Of a DNA stretch of 64,000 nt, positions 9,583 to 19,669 are shown one piece after another (the first letter of the stretch is position 1; every line of letters begins with the position of its first letter). A program made the position numbers and the translations under genes. Source of the stretch: Candidatus Vicinibacter proximus (GTDB lineage Bacteria; Bacteroidota; Bacteroidia; Chitinophagales; Saprospiraceae); contig JADJOE010000003.1 of assembly GCA_016713905.1 (NCBI GenBank), forward strand, positions 1,860,001 through 1,924,000. Direction: 5' to 3'. Below the pieces are notes generated by a model. That model worked only from the letters and a program-made list of their open reading frames with translations, made no database searches and was not told where the DNA came from.

Positions 9583-10323
9583 ATGAAAACCTTATTTCAT
9601 CTGGGAAAATATGTAGTGTGGCTGGGCCAGGTATTCAAAAAACCTGAGAACGCCACGATGTATTGGCGTGAGACACTTCGCCAAATGATCAACATAGGTA
9701 TTGGATCCCTCATTATCATTGCCATCATTTCCGTATTTATCGGGGCGGTAACTGCAGTCCAGTTTTCCTACCAAATGGAAGGCTCACTGATCCCAAGATA
9801 TTATATCGGTTATATCGTGCGGGATATGACGATTATGGAATTGGCACCAACTTTTAGTTGTATGGTATTGGCCGGAAAGGTTGGTTCCAATCTGGCTTCC
9901 GAAATCGGTGGTATGCGGCAAAAAGAACACATTGATGCCATGGAGATCATGGGGGTAAATACTGCAGCCTATTTGGTCCAACCTAAAATAATTGCATCGA
10001 TCATAGTGATTCCGATGTTAGTCTGTGTCGGTGCATTCATCAGCATTATTGGTGGTTATTTAGCCAGTGTACCTACAGGTTTGTTCAGCAATGAAGAATA
10101 CGTTCAGGGCCTGAGATCCTTTTTTGTTCCCTACAACGTCACAATGATGTTTGTTAAAGCCGTCACCTTTTCATTTCTTCTTACTACCATTTCATGTTAT
10201 CAGGGATACTTTGTGAAAGGGGGCAGCATTGAGTTGGGGAATGCCAGTACACAAGCTGTCGTTTATTCCAACATACTGATTTTGTTGTCAGATTATATTA
10301 TTGCAATGTTAATGACCACATGA
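9583..10323 (+). CDS. MlaE-family ABC transporter permease
   Basis: 246 residues, five or so membrane helices, with the MlaE family features FIGAVTAVQFSYQ near the N-terminus and the cytoplasmic coupling segment EIGGMRQKEHIDAMEIMGVN. MlaE permeases work with an MlaF ATPase and an MCE protein to move phospholipids between the inner and outer membrane. The ATPase gene overlaps its stop codon (ATGA). An MCE-domain gene is not seen; instead an RND-type adaptor follows. The stop-start overlap implies translational coupling. Confidence 0.9.
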   Translation: MKTLFHLGKYVVWLGQVFKKPENATMYWRETLRQMINIGIGSLIIIAIISVFIGAVTAVQFSYQMEGSLIPRYYIGYIVRDMTIMELAPTFSCMVLAGKVGSNLASEIGGMRQKEHIDAMEIMGVNTAAYLVQPKIIASIIVIPMLVCVGAFISIIGGYLASVPTGLFSNEEYVQGLRSFFVPYNVTMMFVKAVTFSFLLTTISCYQGYFVKGGSIELGNASTQAVVYSNILILLSDYIIAMLMTT

Positions 10324-11078
10324 TCAGAGCAGAAAATATTTACAAAAATTTTGGAACCCAGGAGGTTTTAAAAAATATCAGCTGCACCTTCGAACAAGGG
10401 AAAACCAATCTGATTATCGGAAGGTCAGGTGCCGGAAAAACAGTTTTTCTTAAAATCCTTATTGGCTTAGTAACGCCCACTCAGGGACATGTTTATTTTA
10501 ATGATGTCGATTTTTATTCTCTCAATAAAAAACAAACCCGTGAATTAAGAATGCAAATAGGTATGTTGTTTCAAGGTTCTGCATTGTTTGATTCCATGAC
10601 GGTGGAGGAAAATATTCGTTTTCCGATGGACATGTTTACTACCAAAACAGCTAAAGAAAAACTAATGCAGGTAGATCATTGTCTGGAACGTGTGAATCTA
10701 CAAGGAAACAATAAAAAGTATCCGTCCGAATTATCCGGCGGAATGCAAAAAAGAGTGGGTATTGCAAGAGCTATTGTACTGAATCCAAAATATCTTTTTT
10801 GTGATGAACCAAACAGCGGGTTGGATCCTAAAACCAGCATTGTAATTGATGATTTAATTATGGACATCACGCATGAAATGAACATAATTACGGTGATTAA
10901 TACGCACGACATGAACAGTGTAATGCAAATCGGTGAAAAAATTGTCTTCTTTCATGAAGGCAGACTGGAATGGACAGGAACCAAAGATGAAGTTTTAGCC
11001 AGTACAAATGAGATCCTCGAAGGCTTTATTTTTGCTTCTCCTTTTCTACAAAAACTTAGGGCACAAATTAAAATTTAA
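10320..11078 (+). CDS. MlaF-like ABC transporter ATPase
   Basis: 252 residues with all ABC ATPase motifs: Walker A GRSGAGKT, Q-loop MLFQGSALFDSMTVEEN, signature LSGGMQKRVGIARA, Walker B YLFCDEPNSGLDP and switch His in NTHDM. The FQxxALFDSMTVxEN pattern is characteristic of MlaF/Ttg2A ATPases. It powers the permease encoded just before, with which its start overlaps by 4 nt. The adaptor gene follows after 22 nt. Confidence 0.92.
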   Translation: MIRAENIYKNFGTQEVLKNISCTFEQGKTNLIIGRSGAGKTVFLKILIGLVTPTQGHVYFNDVDFYSLNKKQTRELRMQIGMLFQGSALFDSMTVEENIRFPMDMFTTKTAKEKLMQVDHCLERVNLQGNNKKYPSELSGGMQKRVGIARAIVLNPKYLFCDEPNSGLDPKTSIVIDDLIMDITHEMNIITVINTHDMNSVMQIGEKIVFFHEGRLEWTGTKDEVLASTNEILEGFIFASPFLQKLRAQIKI

Positions 11079-11100
11079 ACTTTTATATTAGAATTGAGAA

Positions 11101-12543
11101 ATGGCACAAACAGATAAACAAATGACGACCACAAAAAAAACAAAATGGTGGATTTGGGCATTGATTGCCGCCATAATTTTACTCATAACGGCAGCAATAT
11201 TAAAAAACAAATCAAAGCCTAAAGGAACGGAGGTAGTAGTTGAAAAAGTAGAGCTTAGGGATATCACTGAAACCGTTTCTGCAAGTGGAAAGATATATCC
11301 CGAGAAAGAAATAAAAATCTCGTCTGATGTGTCCGGAGAAATTGTTGAGCTCTATGTGGAAGAAGGAGATTCTGTGAAAGCAGGCCAGATCATTGCACGC
11401 ATCAATCCTGATGTTTATTTATCAGCAGTGGAAAGATCTTCTGCAGGAGTTAATGCAGCAAGATCACAAGCAGGTGCAAGCAAAGTTAACATTAATGCTG
11501 CCGAAGCACAGAAAGATCAGGTCAAAGCTCAGGTTGAAAATGCACAAAAAGTTTTTGCGAGGAATAAAAAATTATTCAGCGATGGCATTATTTCTCAGGC
11601 CGACCTTGAAGCTTCGGAAGCACAATTAAAAAATCTGGAATCCAGTCTGAGATCAGCAGAATCAAACATTGAGGCCATTAAAAAACAATCTCAAGGCTCA
11701 TCCTATCAAGTAAAAGATGCAGAGGCTGTATTGAAAGAACAAAAAACCAATTTAGGAAGGACCACGATTAAGGCGCCCGCTGGTGGCATTATTTCTAAAC
11801 TCAATGTGGAAAAAGGGGAACGTGTGGTAGGTACTATGCAAATGAGCGGTACAGAAATGATGCGCATTGCTGATCTAAACGCAATGGAAGTCCAGGTTGA
11901 AGTAAGCGAAAATGATATAGTCAGAGTGAATATCGGTGATGAGGCAGATATTGAAGTCGATGCATATCAAAATAAAAAATTCACGGGAAGGGTAACTGAA
12001 GTATCCAACAGTGCTTCAAACTTAGGAACCGGCATTGGCGGTTCAATCTCTACAGATCAGGTCACCAAATTTATAGTGAAGGTCAGGATAGAAAAGGAAT
12101 CTTATGCAGATTTGGTTGCAGGTAACAGTGCTGCTCCATTCAAACCAGGAATGTCTGCAACCGTAGAAATTAAAACCAGTAAAGTGGAAAATGTTTTAAG
12201 CATTCCTATTCAGGCGGTAGTTGCCTATGACCCCGACGCAGAATTGAAAAAGAAAAAAGAAAAGGAAAAAGCAGCAGGAGAAAGTATCGCCAAAACAGAA
12301 AAAAAAGTTGCCATTAAAGAAAATCCATTCATCGAAGCAGTATTTATACTTATGGGTGATACGGTCCACAGAGTGGATGTTAAAACCGGCATCCAGGATC
12401 AGAATTTTATTGAAATAATCAGTGGACTGAAAGAAGGGGATGAAGTGGTAACCGGACCCTATGTGGCTATTTCCAGAGAACTAAAATCTGGTAACAAAGC
12501 ACATAGAAAGAAGGAAGAGAGCGATGAAAAGAAAAAGAAATAA
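11101..12543 (+). CDS. RND/HlyD-family periplasmic adaptor protein
   Basis: 480 residues. A single membrane anchor (WWIWALIAAIILLITAAIL, about 16-34) is followed by a biotinyl-lipoyl-like half (GEIVELYVEEGDSVKAGQIIARI), an alpha-helical hairpin coiled coil (about 110-215), the second lipoyl half (TTIKAPAGGIISKLNVEKGE), a beta barrel and a membrane-proximal domain. Such adaptors link inner-membrane pumps to an outer-membrane channel. It lies directly downstream of mlaEF-like genes, so it may replace the MCE component or act with a separate MacB-like pump. The C-terminus is a highly charged Lys/Glu tail. Confidence 0.88.
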   Translation: MAQTDKQMTTTKKTKWWIWALIAAIILLITAAILKNKSKPKGTEVVVEKVELRDITETVSASGKIYPEKEIKISSDVSGEIVELYVEEGDSVKAGQIIARINPDVYLSAVERSSAGVNAARSQAGASKVNINAAEAQKDQVKAQVENAQKVFARNKKLFSDGIISQADLEASEAQLKNLESSLRSAESNIEAIKKQSQGSSYQVKDAEAVLKEQKTNLGRTTIKAPAGGIISKLNVEKGERVVGTMQMSGTEMMRIADLNAMEVQVEVSENDIVRVNIGDEADIEVDAYQNKKFTGRVTEVSNSASNLGTGIGGSISTDQVTKFIVKVRIEKESYADLVAGNSAAPFKPGMSATVEIKTSKVENVLSIPIQAVVAYDPDAELKKKKEKEKAAGESIAKTEKKVAIKENPFIEAVFILMGDTVHRVDVKTGIQDQNFIEIISGLKEGDEVVTGPYVAISRELKSGNKAHRKKEESDEKKKK

Positions 12544-12691
12544 TGTAATCTTTCCTTCCAAAGCGCAACCTGTTGTCAAGAAATTTCGATAAGCTCAGTG
12601 GAATGAAAATACTTTCTTAGGAAAATAAAAAAAAATCCCTCTACCTGCAATTATACAATGAACACGCGGGCATAATTCTTTATAAGAAACA

Positions 12692-13120
12692 ATGAAATTT
12701 ACACTTATTTTTCTCGCTCTTCTTTTAAGCAGTCATTCCGTCCGGACACAAAACATCTGGAATATTCTCAGCCAGGTAAAGTATAAAAAAATAGTGGATG
12801 CCAATCTAGGATTTGAGGTAGATTATCCAATCTTCAGCGCTGAATTAAAATCTTATGAGGGTAAGGAGATTGTGGTAAAAGGCTTCATTATTCCGCGGGA
12901 TGGTTATAAAAGCCACACTGAATTTGTGCTCTCGGCATTGCCGGTAAAGTCATGCTATTTTTGTGGCGGTGCCGGGCCAGAGACAGTCATAGAGGTAATT
13001 GCCAAAAACGGGATTCCATTCACTGCGGATAAAATTGAACTGAAAGGAACACTGAAACTAAATACCCAGGATTTAAACCGGCTGATGTTTCAACTGACGA
13101 ATGCAGAGCGGACACAATGA
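12692..13120 (+). CDS. Conserved exported protein with CxxC motif
   Basis: 142 residues with a cleavable signal peptide (about 1-20). The mature part contains EGKEIVVKGFIIPRDGYKSH and the sequence SCYFCGGAGPETVIEV, in which two cysteines are spaced CxxC. I recognise this pattern from small exported Bacteroidota proteins of unknown function. The fold looks like a single OB-like beta domain (VVKGFI, ELKGTLKLN). It is a stand-alone gene between the adaptor gene and the desaturase. Function not assigned. Confidence 0.7.
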   Translation: MKFTLIFLALLLSSHSVRTQNIWNILSQVKYKKIVDANLGFEVDYPIFSAELKSYEGKEIVVKGFIIPRDGYKSHTEFVLSALPVKSCYFCGGAGPETVIEVIAKNGIPFTADKIELKGTLKLNTQDLNRLMFQLTNAERTQ

Positions 13121-13240
13121 GAAATTGATTGAATTAATGTCTGAAATTAAATATTTTATAAATATTATATTTATTTAATATGATTTGGTATTTCTCCATT
13201 ACAAACGGCATTTTTGTCTGTATGATTTGAACTAAATCAA

Positions 13241-13248
13241 TATCTTTG
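13241..13248 (+). promoter_or_regulatory. -7 promoter element of the desaturase gene
   Basis: TATCTTTG followed by C, a full match to TAnnTTTGC. It ends 23 nt before the ATG at 13272, giving a leader of roughly 18 nt. This is one of the best-placed promoter matches in the window. Confidence 0.5.
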
Positions 13249-13271
13249 CGGTTCTTAAGGGCGAACCAGTA

Positions 13272-14324
13272 ATGAAAGAATTGAATTTAGAAAAAGAGGA
13301 GTTTATTTCAAAAGTCAAGTTGGCTTTAAAGACTCTAAGAGAATATCAAAAACCCGATAATAAAAAAGCCATCATCCAGATATTGAATTCGTTTGGACCT
13401 TTTTTTGGTATATGGGTGGCCATTTATTTTTTATGGGATTACAGCATTGTCTTGTCTGTGCTATTGGCAATATTGAATGCATTTTTTCTAGTGCGGATTT
13501 TTATCATTCAACACGATTGCGGACACAACAGTTTTGTGGAATCTACAAGTTGGCGCAAACGAATAGGTTATTTCTGTAGTTTAGTGAGTTCCGTGCCTTA
13601 TAGCTATTGGGCAAAATCTCACCATTTTCACCACATGAACAACGGTATGCTCGAGGTAAGAGATATTGGTGATATTGACACGCTAACGGTAAAAGAATTT
13701 GCCTCCTTGACCAAATTCCAAAGACTTAAATATCGATTATACCGCTCTGGGATCGTCATGTTTTTCTTTGGACCGCTTTACTATATTTTTATTCATAATA
13801 GATTACCATTGGTAAATCTTGAAGAATTCAAAAAGTACAAGCCAGGTTTGTTTTTGAATAATGTAATTTATGCAGCCATCATGGTTGGCTTGTGTTTCAT
13901 ACTCGACTGGAAGAAATTTCTTACCGTGCACATGCTCATACTTTCCTTGTTCGCCATAATTGCCATTTGGTTTTTTTATATCCAGCATCAGCATGAGCAT
14001 GGTTATAAAGAATGGAGAAATCGGTGGGAGTTTATGTATGCAGCCATCAAAGGAAGCAGTTATTATAAATTGCCTAAAATATTACATTGGTTTACCGGAA
14101 ATATAGCCATTCACCACATCCATCACTTAAATCCGGCAATTCCTAATTATAATCTTCAAAAATGTGAGAAGGCCATTCCGTGGTTTCATAAATACACTAC
14201 GGAGATCACGGTATGGGAAAGCTTTAAATTAGCGACCCACAAATTATGGGACGAAAATACCCAGCGGATGATCACCTTCCGGGAATATTACCGTATGGAA
14301 AAAATGGGATTGATAGGCGCATAG
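13272..14324 (+). CDS. Membrane fatty acid desaturase
   Basis: 350 residues with four hydrophobic segments and the three histidine boxes that bind the di-iron centre: HDCGHNSF (about residue 80), HHFHH (about 117) and HHIHH (about 277). This is the FADS/DesA class, which introduces double bonds in acyl lipids, or hydroxylates them, in the cytoplasmic membrane. Spacing between boxes is normal. It has its own promoter element and is not in an operon. Exact regiospecificity cannot be read from sequence. Confidence 0.9.
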   Translation: MKELNLEKEEFISKVKLALKTLREYQKPDNKKAIIQILNSFGPFFGIWVAIYFLWDYSIVLSVLLAILNAFFLVRIFIIQHDCGHNSFVESTSWRKRIGYFCSLVSSVPYSYWAKSHHFHHMNNGMLEVRDIGDIDTLTVKEFASLTKFQRLKYRLYRSGIVMFFFGPLYYIFIHNRLPLVNLEEFKKYKPGLFLNNVIYAAIMVGLCFILDWKKFLTVHMLILSLFAIIAIWFFYIQHQHEHGYKEWRNRWEFMYAAIKGSSYYKLPKILHWFTGNIAIHHIHHLNPAIPNYNLQKCEKAIPWFHKYTTEITVWESFKLATHKLWDENTQRMITFREYYRMEKMGLIGA

Positions 14325-14417
14325 TTATTATTTTTTATTATCTAGTTTTTACAAGTAACTGAATCAAGAAGTTGGTCTTACCATTTAATAGTTGAAGGTA
14401 ATATCCTTTGGACTGAT

Positions 14418-14425
14418 TAACTTTG
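14418..14425 (+). promoter_or_regulatory. -7 promoter element at the mfd start
   Basis: TAACTTTG followed by C. The most upstream possible mfd start (TTG at 14423) lies inside this element, so the real start is probably GTG at 14432 or TTG at 14450. Confidence 0.45.
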
Positions 14426-17400
14426 CAGCCTGTGGCAGACAATACATCCTTGGAATCCCTCTTTTTGAATGATCCCAATGCGCAAAAGCTTTACCGGCTA
14501 ATCAAAGAAGAGGGACGTAGAAAAATTTGGATTCAGGGCCTTTCCGGTTCAAGGGACAGCTTTTTGCTTTTTTCCAGCCTCCGTCAGTTTAAGTGTACTC
14601 AATTGGTCATTGCCAACGACAAAGAAGAAGCAGCTTATCTTCAAAATGACCTGGAACAATTTTGCAAAGAAAGAGAATTGAGTTTCTTTCCGGACTCCTT
14701 CAAAAGACCAATGAGTTTTGAAGACCTTGATCCATTTCAGGTTCAACAAAGGATTGAAGCAGTTGCAAAAATCAGATCCGATAATTCCCATCTCATCATC
14801 AGTTATCCCGAAGCTTTATTTGAAAAAATATTGGCACCATCCCGATTTGAAGCATCGCGGGTTGATTTTATTCAAGGCGAACTTCTGGATGTTGACGAAG
14901 TAATTGACAAACTGGTAAAATACGGATTTGTGCGCGCGGATTTCGTTTTTGAGCCGGGACAATTTTCCATTCGCGGCGGAATTATAGATATATTTTCCTT
15001 TGCCAGTGATCATCCCTACCGCATAGAACTGAACGATATTGAAATCGAGAGCATCCGCAGTTTTGACACGCAAACTCAGATGTCCATACAGAAACTTGGA
15101 CGTTTCAGCATCATACCAAATTTGAATACTGAATTTGAAAATGCTGAGAAAAAAAGCTTGCTGGAGATTCTCCCGGAGCAATCCATCCTTTGGATTAAAG
15201 ACGAACAAACGCTGATGGATAAACTCCAAACCTGCTTTGAATCTGCTGAAAAATTTGGAGAAAAAATGATTCACTACGAAGAAGAAAGAACGGTCAACAT
15301 GATCAGAGACCGTGCTTTTGTTTACCCGGGTGAAATTGCAAAAGAGCTGAAGAATTTTCCTTTGGTATATTTTGATACCAAACCCACAGAGGTCACCGAC
15401 TTGACAGAACTCCGTCTGAATACAAAACCACAACCGAGCATCAATAAAAATTTTAACATCCTCATTGAGATCATTAAAGATTTTAATGAAAAAAATATCA
15501 TTCCTTACATCTGCACTTCGAATGTCCAGCAAATCGAAAGATTCTATCGGATTTTTGAAGATCTTAAGGCCGACATACAATTTCAACCTGCACTGATATC
15601 CATTCGCGAAGGGTTTATAGATGCTGATTTAAAATTGGCATGTTTTACAGATCATCAGATTTTTTCCAGATTTCATGGATTCAAACTAAAACAGGGATTT
15701 TCTGCTGAACAAGCCGTTTCACTTAAGGTCTTGCGCGAATTACAACCGGGAGACTTTGTTTCGCATTTGGACCATGGCATTGGCAGATTTGCCGGACTGG
15801 AAAAAATAAATGTGAATGGACAAATGCAGGAAGCAGTAAGATTGATTTACCGCAATCACGATATCCTGTATGTCAGCATCCATTCTCTGCATAAGATCAG
15901 CAAATACGTTGGACAGGAAGGTACCGAACCCATGTTGCACAAATTAGGTTCAGACCAATGGAAAATCCTCAAACAAAAGACCAAGGCAAAGGTCAAGGAA
16001 ATCGCCAAAGAACTGATCAAGCTATATGCTGCCCGAAAGGCTTCTAAAGGATTTGCTTTTGCTCCGGATAATTATTTACAGACAGAATTAGAGGCCTCAT
16101 TTATTTATGAAGATACTCCCGATCAGAGTAAGGCAACCCAGGATGTAAAAAATGATATGGAAAAGCCCTACCCCATGGACAGATTGATCTGCGGTGATGT
16201 AGGTTTTGGAAAAACTGAGGTAGCCATAAGAGCCGCATTTAAGTGTATTCAGGATGGAAAACAAGTTGCCATTTTAGTTCCCACGACCATACTTGCTTTA
16301 CAGCATTACCGAACGATCAGTGAACGTTTAAAAGAATTCCCGGTAGACGTTGATTACGTTTCTCGTTTTCGCAGTGCAAAAGAAAAAACTGCCATTCTAA
16401 AAAAATTAAAAGAAGGAAGTCTCGATTTAATCATTGGCACACACAGTCTGCTGAATAAAAAAACAGAATTCAAGGATCTCGGCTTACTCATCATTGACGA
16501 AGAGCAAAAATTCGGAGTAGCATCCAAAGAAAAATTAAGACAATTTAAAGTGAATGTGGACACACTTACGCTTACCGCAACACCAATTCCAAGGACTCTT
16601 CAATTTTCTTTAATGGCTGCACGAGATTTGAGTGTCATAAACACTCCGCCACCTAACAGGCAACCAATCCATACAGAACGCAGGGTCTTCAATGATGAAT
16701 TGATCAAAGATGCCATACTCAATGAAATCTATCGTGGCGGGCAGGTTTTCTTTGTACACAACAGAGTTAAGAATCTTGCTGAAGTCGGTGAATTGATCAG
16801 AAAATTATGTCCGGATGTGGAAGTGGCCATTGCCCATGGTCAGATGGATGCGGAGAAACTGGAAAAAGTACTGGTAGATTTTATTGAACATAAATACGAT
16901 GTATTGGTCTGCACCAACATTATTGAAACCGGGCTGGATATTCCAAATGCAAATACTATTATCATCAACAATGCGCAAAATTTTGGTCTGAGCGATTTGC
17001 ATCAGCTTCGTGGTCGTGTGGGAAGATCCAATAGAAAAGCCTACTGCTATTTATTTGCGCCACCTTCTTCTGCACTGACACTGGAAGCAAAAAAACGATT
17101 AAAAACCCTGGAGGAATTTTCTGATTTGGGAAGTGGTTTCAATATTTCGATGAGAGATCTTGACATAAGGGGTGCAGGTAATTTATTGGGCGGTGAACAA
17201 AGCGGATTTATCAGCGACATTGGTTATGAAACTTATCAACGAATTCTTGAAGAAGCAATTTTTGAATTGAAGGAAGGCGAATACAAATCCCTGTTTGAAG
17301 AAGAAGGCAAACCTCAGAAAACTTATGTCCGTGATACCAGTATTGATTCAGACATAGAAATGTTTATTCCCGATTCTTATGTGACTAATGTGCAGGAAAG

Positions 17401-17806
17401 ACTAAATCTATATCAGCAACTGGACAAGCTTGAAAAGGAAGAAGATATTGAAAAATTTTCTGTTGCACTGAAAGACCGTTTTGGACCCATTCCATCCTTT
17501 GTGGAAGAACTTTTTGAAGGTCTGCGTACAAGATGGATCGCAAAGGAAATGGGATTCGAAAGGATCATTCTGAAGAAGAAAAAACTTCAGGCATATTTTA
17601 TTTCTAATCCACAATCCAGCTATTTTGAATCGCCCTATTTTAAAAGTTTACTCAAGATAATCAGTACGGATCATTCCTCAGAACCTTTTATTTTGAAACA
17701 ATCCAATCAACTGTTGATCCTGATCAGAGAAAATGTAAAAACGCTGAGACAAGCTAAAACCCTTTTGGTCAAATTGCACGACCAAATCAAGCAACATGAA
17801 GAATAG
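14423..17806 (+). CDS. mfd: Transcription-repair coupling factor Mfd
   Basis: About 1,120 residues, the normal size. It has the UvrB-like N-terminal modules (FFPDSFKRP, FSIRGGIIDIF), the RNA polymerase interaction domain (LQPGDFVSHLDHGIGRFAGL), and a RecG-like SF2 translocase with Walker A DVGFGKTEVAIRAA, motif II IIDEEQKFG, motif III TATPIPRTL and motif VI QLRGRVGRS, then a C-terminal TRCF domain. Mfd removes stalled RNA polymerase and recruits UvrA to lesions. The 5' limit is uncertain: the TTG at 14423 sits in a promoter element; GTG 14432 or TTG 14450 are likelier starts. Confidence 0.96.
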   Translation: MQPVADNTSLESLFLNDPNAQKLYRLIKEEGRRKIWIQGLSGSRDSFLLFSSLRQFKCTQLVIANDKEEAAYLQNDLEQFCKERELSFFPDSFKRPMSFEDLDPFQVQQRIEAVAKIRSDNSHLIISYPEALFEKILAPSRFEASRVDFIQGELLDVDEVIDKLVKYGFVRADFVFEPGQFSIRGGIIDIFSFASDHPYRIELNDIEIESIRSFDTQTQMSIQKLGRFSIIPNLNTEFENAEKKSLLEILPEQSILWIKDEQTLMDKLQTCFESAEKFGEKMIHYEEERTVNMIRDRAFVYPGEIAKELKNFPLVYFDTKPTEVTDLTELRLNTKPQPSINKNFNILIEIIKDFNEKNIIPYICTSNVQQIERFYRIFEDLKADIQFQPALISIREGFIDADLKLACFTDHQIFSRFHGFKLKQGFSAEQAVSLKVLRELQPGDFVSHLDHGIGRFAGLEKINVNGQMQEAVRLIYRNHDILYVSIHSLHKISKYVGQEGTEPMLHKLGSDQWKILKQKTKAKVKEIAKELIKLYAARKASKGFAFAPDNYLQTELEASFIYEDTPDQSKATQDVKNDMEKPYPMDRLICGDVGFGKTEVAIRAAFKCIQDGKQVAILVPTTILALQHYRTISERLKEFPVDVDYVSRFRSAKEKTAILKKLKEGSLDLIIGTHSLLNKKTEFKDLGLLIIDEEQKFGVASKEKLRQFKVNVDTLTLTATPIPRTLQFSLMAARDLSVINTPPPNRQPIHTERRVFNDELIKDAILNEIYRGGQVFFVHNRVKNLAEVGELIRKLCPDVEVAIAHGQMDAEKLEKVLVDFIEHKYDVLVCTNIIETGLDIPNANTIIINNAQNFGLSDLHQLRGRVGRSNRKAYCYLFAPPSSALTLEAKKRLKTLEEFSDLGSGFNISMRDLDIRGAGNLLGGEQSGFISDIGYETYQRILEEAIFELKEGEYKSLFEEEGKPQKTYVRDTSIDSDIEMFIPDSYVTNVQERLNLYQQLDKLEKEEDIEKFSVALKDRFGPIPSFVEELFEGLRTRWIAKEMGFERIILKKKKLQAYFISNPQSSYFESPYFKSLLKIISTDHSSEPFILKQSNQLLILIRENVKTLRQAKTLLVKLHDQIKQHEE

Positions 17807-17899
17807 TTTACAATCCGGTTTAGACTATGGCCAAACCAAATTCAGCTCATAGTTTGAACAAAATGTCTTCATATTTGTCTTTAGGTCTAAAGGCTAATT

Positions 17900-18511
17900 A
17901 TGGAAAATACCACAGCAAAACCGGCAATCATGCTATACACGGAGCAGACACCAAATCCTGAATCTTTAAAATTTGTTTGCAACAGGATCCTTTATAAGGG
18001 GATTGCTGAATTCAGGGACAGGGAAGTTGCCAAAGAATGGTCTCCGATGGCCGATGCGTTGTATACCTTAGACTTTGTAAAAGCGGTTTATATTTCCAAT
18101 AATTTTGTCACCATTACCAAGAATCCGGATTTCGACTGGCATGAAATCATGGTATCGACCAAAGAATTCATCAAGAAGATTATTGAATCAGAAGCCGAAC
18201 TTGTAAAGGAGGGATTTGCAGAATATCAGCAAGCAGCACACGATGCCGGTGACACCCAGGATTACAGTGCAGAAGACCAGGACATCGTTAAAAAAATAAA
18301 GGAAATTATCGAACATTACGTAAAACCTGCTGTCGAAATGGATGGTGGAAATATTGAATTCAAATCTTACAATGCCGGAGTAGTGACAGTAATGATGCAG
18401 GGTTCGTGCAGTGGATGTCCTTCTTCAACCGTTACTTTAAAATCAGGTATTGAGGGATTGATGAAGCGAATGCTGCCAATGGTAAAAGAAGTGGTAGCAG
18501 AAGCGCATTAA
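17900..18511 (+). CDS. NifU-like / Nfu iron-sulfur cluster scaffold protein
   Basis: 203 residues. The N-terminal Nfu_N domain (YTEQTPNPESLKFVCN, about 12-100) is followed by a NifU C-terminal domain (about 125-200) with the cluster-binding CxxC in GSCSGCPSS. Nfu proteins carry Fe-S clusters to target enzymes in the cytoplasm. The neighbouring convergent korAB/gltD-like operon encodes Fe-S enzymes, a plausible but unproven client. Single-gene unit. Confidence 0.92.
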   Translation: MENTTAKPAIMLYTEQTPNPESLKFVCNRILYKGIAEFRDREVAKEWSPMADALYTLDFVKAVYISNNFVTITKNPDFDWHEIMVSTKEFIKKIIESEAELVKEGFAEYQQAAHDAGDTQDYSAEDQDIVKKIKEIIEHYVKPAVEMDGGNIEFKSYNAGVVTVMMQGSCSGCPSSTVTLKSGIEGLMKRMLPMVKEVVAEAH

Positions 18512-18545
18512 TTTATTACTTGTATTTACCCGAGAGGAACTCTTC

Positions 18546-19598
18546 CTAACGATAGCTGGAATTTATTTTAGACAGTATGGCATTTCCCGGACATAAATCT
18601 TCTTTATTCAATTGATTCAATGGTCGATCAGAGGTATTTAGCAACGTATGCAGATCCTTACTGGTTTGGTCTATATAGATAAGCCCGGTCAGAATTTCAT
18701 TTTTCAATTTTGCATCGTAGATCTTTTTGTATGCAGATAATTTATCTGTAGGATCCCAGCTTTTGTCCAGTTTGTTAAGGCCAATAAAACTTTCGTCGTG
18801 CAGTTGGATATATTGCACACTACCGTCTGGTTGTGCGTGGGTGATTTCATCCCGCTCCGGCACCAAATCAAGGGAAGCAGTTGCTTCCATATGTTCCCGT
18901 GTGTAGTCATAAGATTTGGTACTTCCTGCGTTGTTGTTAAAAGTAACACATGGAGAGATCACATCAATCAAGGCGAAACCGGGATGTTTCAATCCAGCTT
19001 TGATCAAGGGAACCAATTGGCTTTTGTCCCCGGAAAAACTACGTGCGACAAAAGTTGCCCCCAATTCCAAACCCAATCCAACAAGATCAATGGATTGAAA
19101 CTGATTTTCAGCACCGGATTTATTCACCGAACCAGCATCTGCGGTAGCCGAATCCTGGCCTTTGGTTAATCCATAGCAACCATTGTTCATGACGATGTAC
19201 AGGATATTCAGATTTCTTCTGATGGCATGAACAAACTGGCCCATTCCAATGGATGCAGAGTCTCCATCCCCGGATACACCAAGATAAATGAGCTCTTTAT
19301 TGGCCATAACCGCACCTGTAGCCACAGAAGGCATACGACCATGTACGGAATTGAATCCATGGGAATTACCTAAAAAGTAGGTAGGGGTTTTTGAGGAACA
19401 ACCGATCCCGGATAATTTTGCCAGTCTGTGCGGCTCAATGGCAGACTCATAACAAGCCTGAATGATGGCACCGGATATGGAATCATGACCACATCCTGCA
19501 CACAGTGTAGATATAGCTCCCTCATATTCTTTTCTAGCATATCCAATCTCATTTAAAGGAAGATCCGGATGTCTGAAATTTGGTTTTGCGTAAGTCAT
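18546..19598 (-). CDS. korB: 2-oxoacid:ferredoxin oxidoreductase, beta subunit
   Basis: 350 residues with the TPP-binding domain of the 2-oxoacid:acceptor oxidoreductase beta subunit: CAGCGHDSI near the N-terminus (Cys for a 4Fe-4S cluster), GIGCSSKTP, the TPP/Mg motif GDGDSASIGMGQF and NNGCYGLTKGQ. Together with the alpha subunit it oxidatively decarboxylates a 2-oxoacid, most likely 2-oxoglutarate, to acyl-CoA with reduction of ferredoxin. It is the last gene of a three-gene operon, with about 100 nt containing a short tandem repeat between it and korA. Confidence 0.9.
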   Translation of the reverse strand: MTYAKPNFRHPDLPLNEIGYARKEYEGAISTLCAGCGHDSISGAIIQACYESAIEPHRLAKLSGIGCSSKTPTYFLGNSHGFNSVHGRMPSVATGAVMANKELIYLGVSGDGDSASIGMGQFVHAIRRNLNILYIVMNNGCYGLTKGQDSATADAGSVNKSGAENQFQSIDLVGLGLELGATFVARSFSGDKSQLVPLIKAGLKHPGFALIDVISPCVTFNNNAGSTKSYDYTREHMEATASLDLVPERDEITHAQPDGSVQYIQLHDESFIGLNKLDKSWDPTDKLSAYKKIYDAKLKNEILTGLIYIDQTSKDLHTLLNTSDRPLNQLNKEDLCPGNAILSKINSSYR

Positions 19599-19669
19599 TT
19601 TTTATTTTAAAATCTACCGTTTTTTAAAAGTTGATTTTTGTCAAATCATTCCTTGTTTATCATTTCCCC

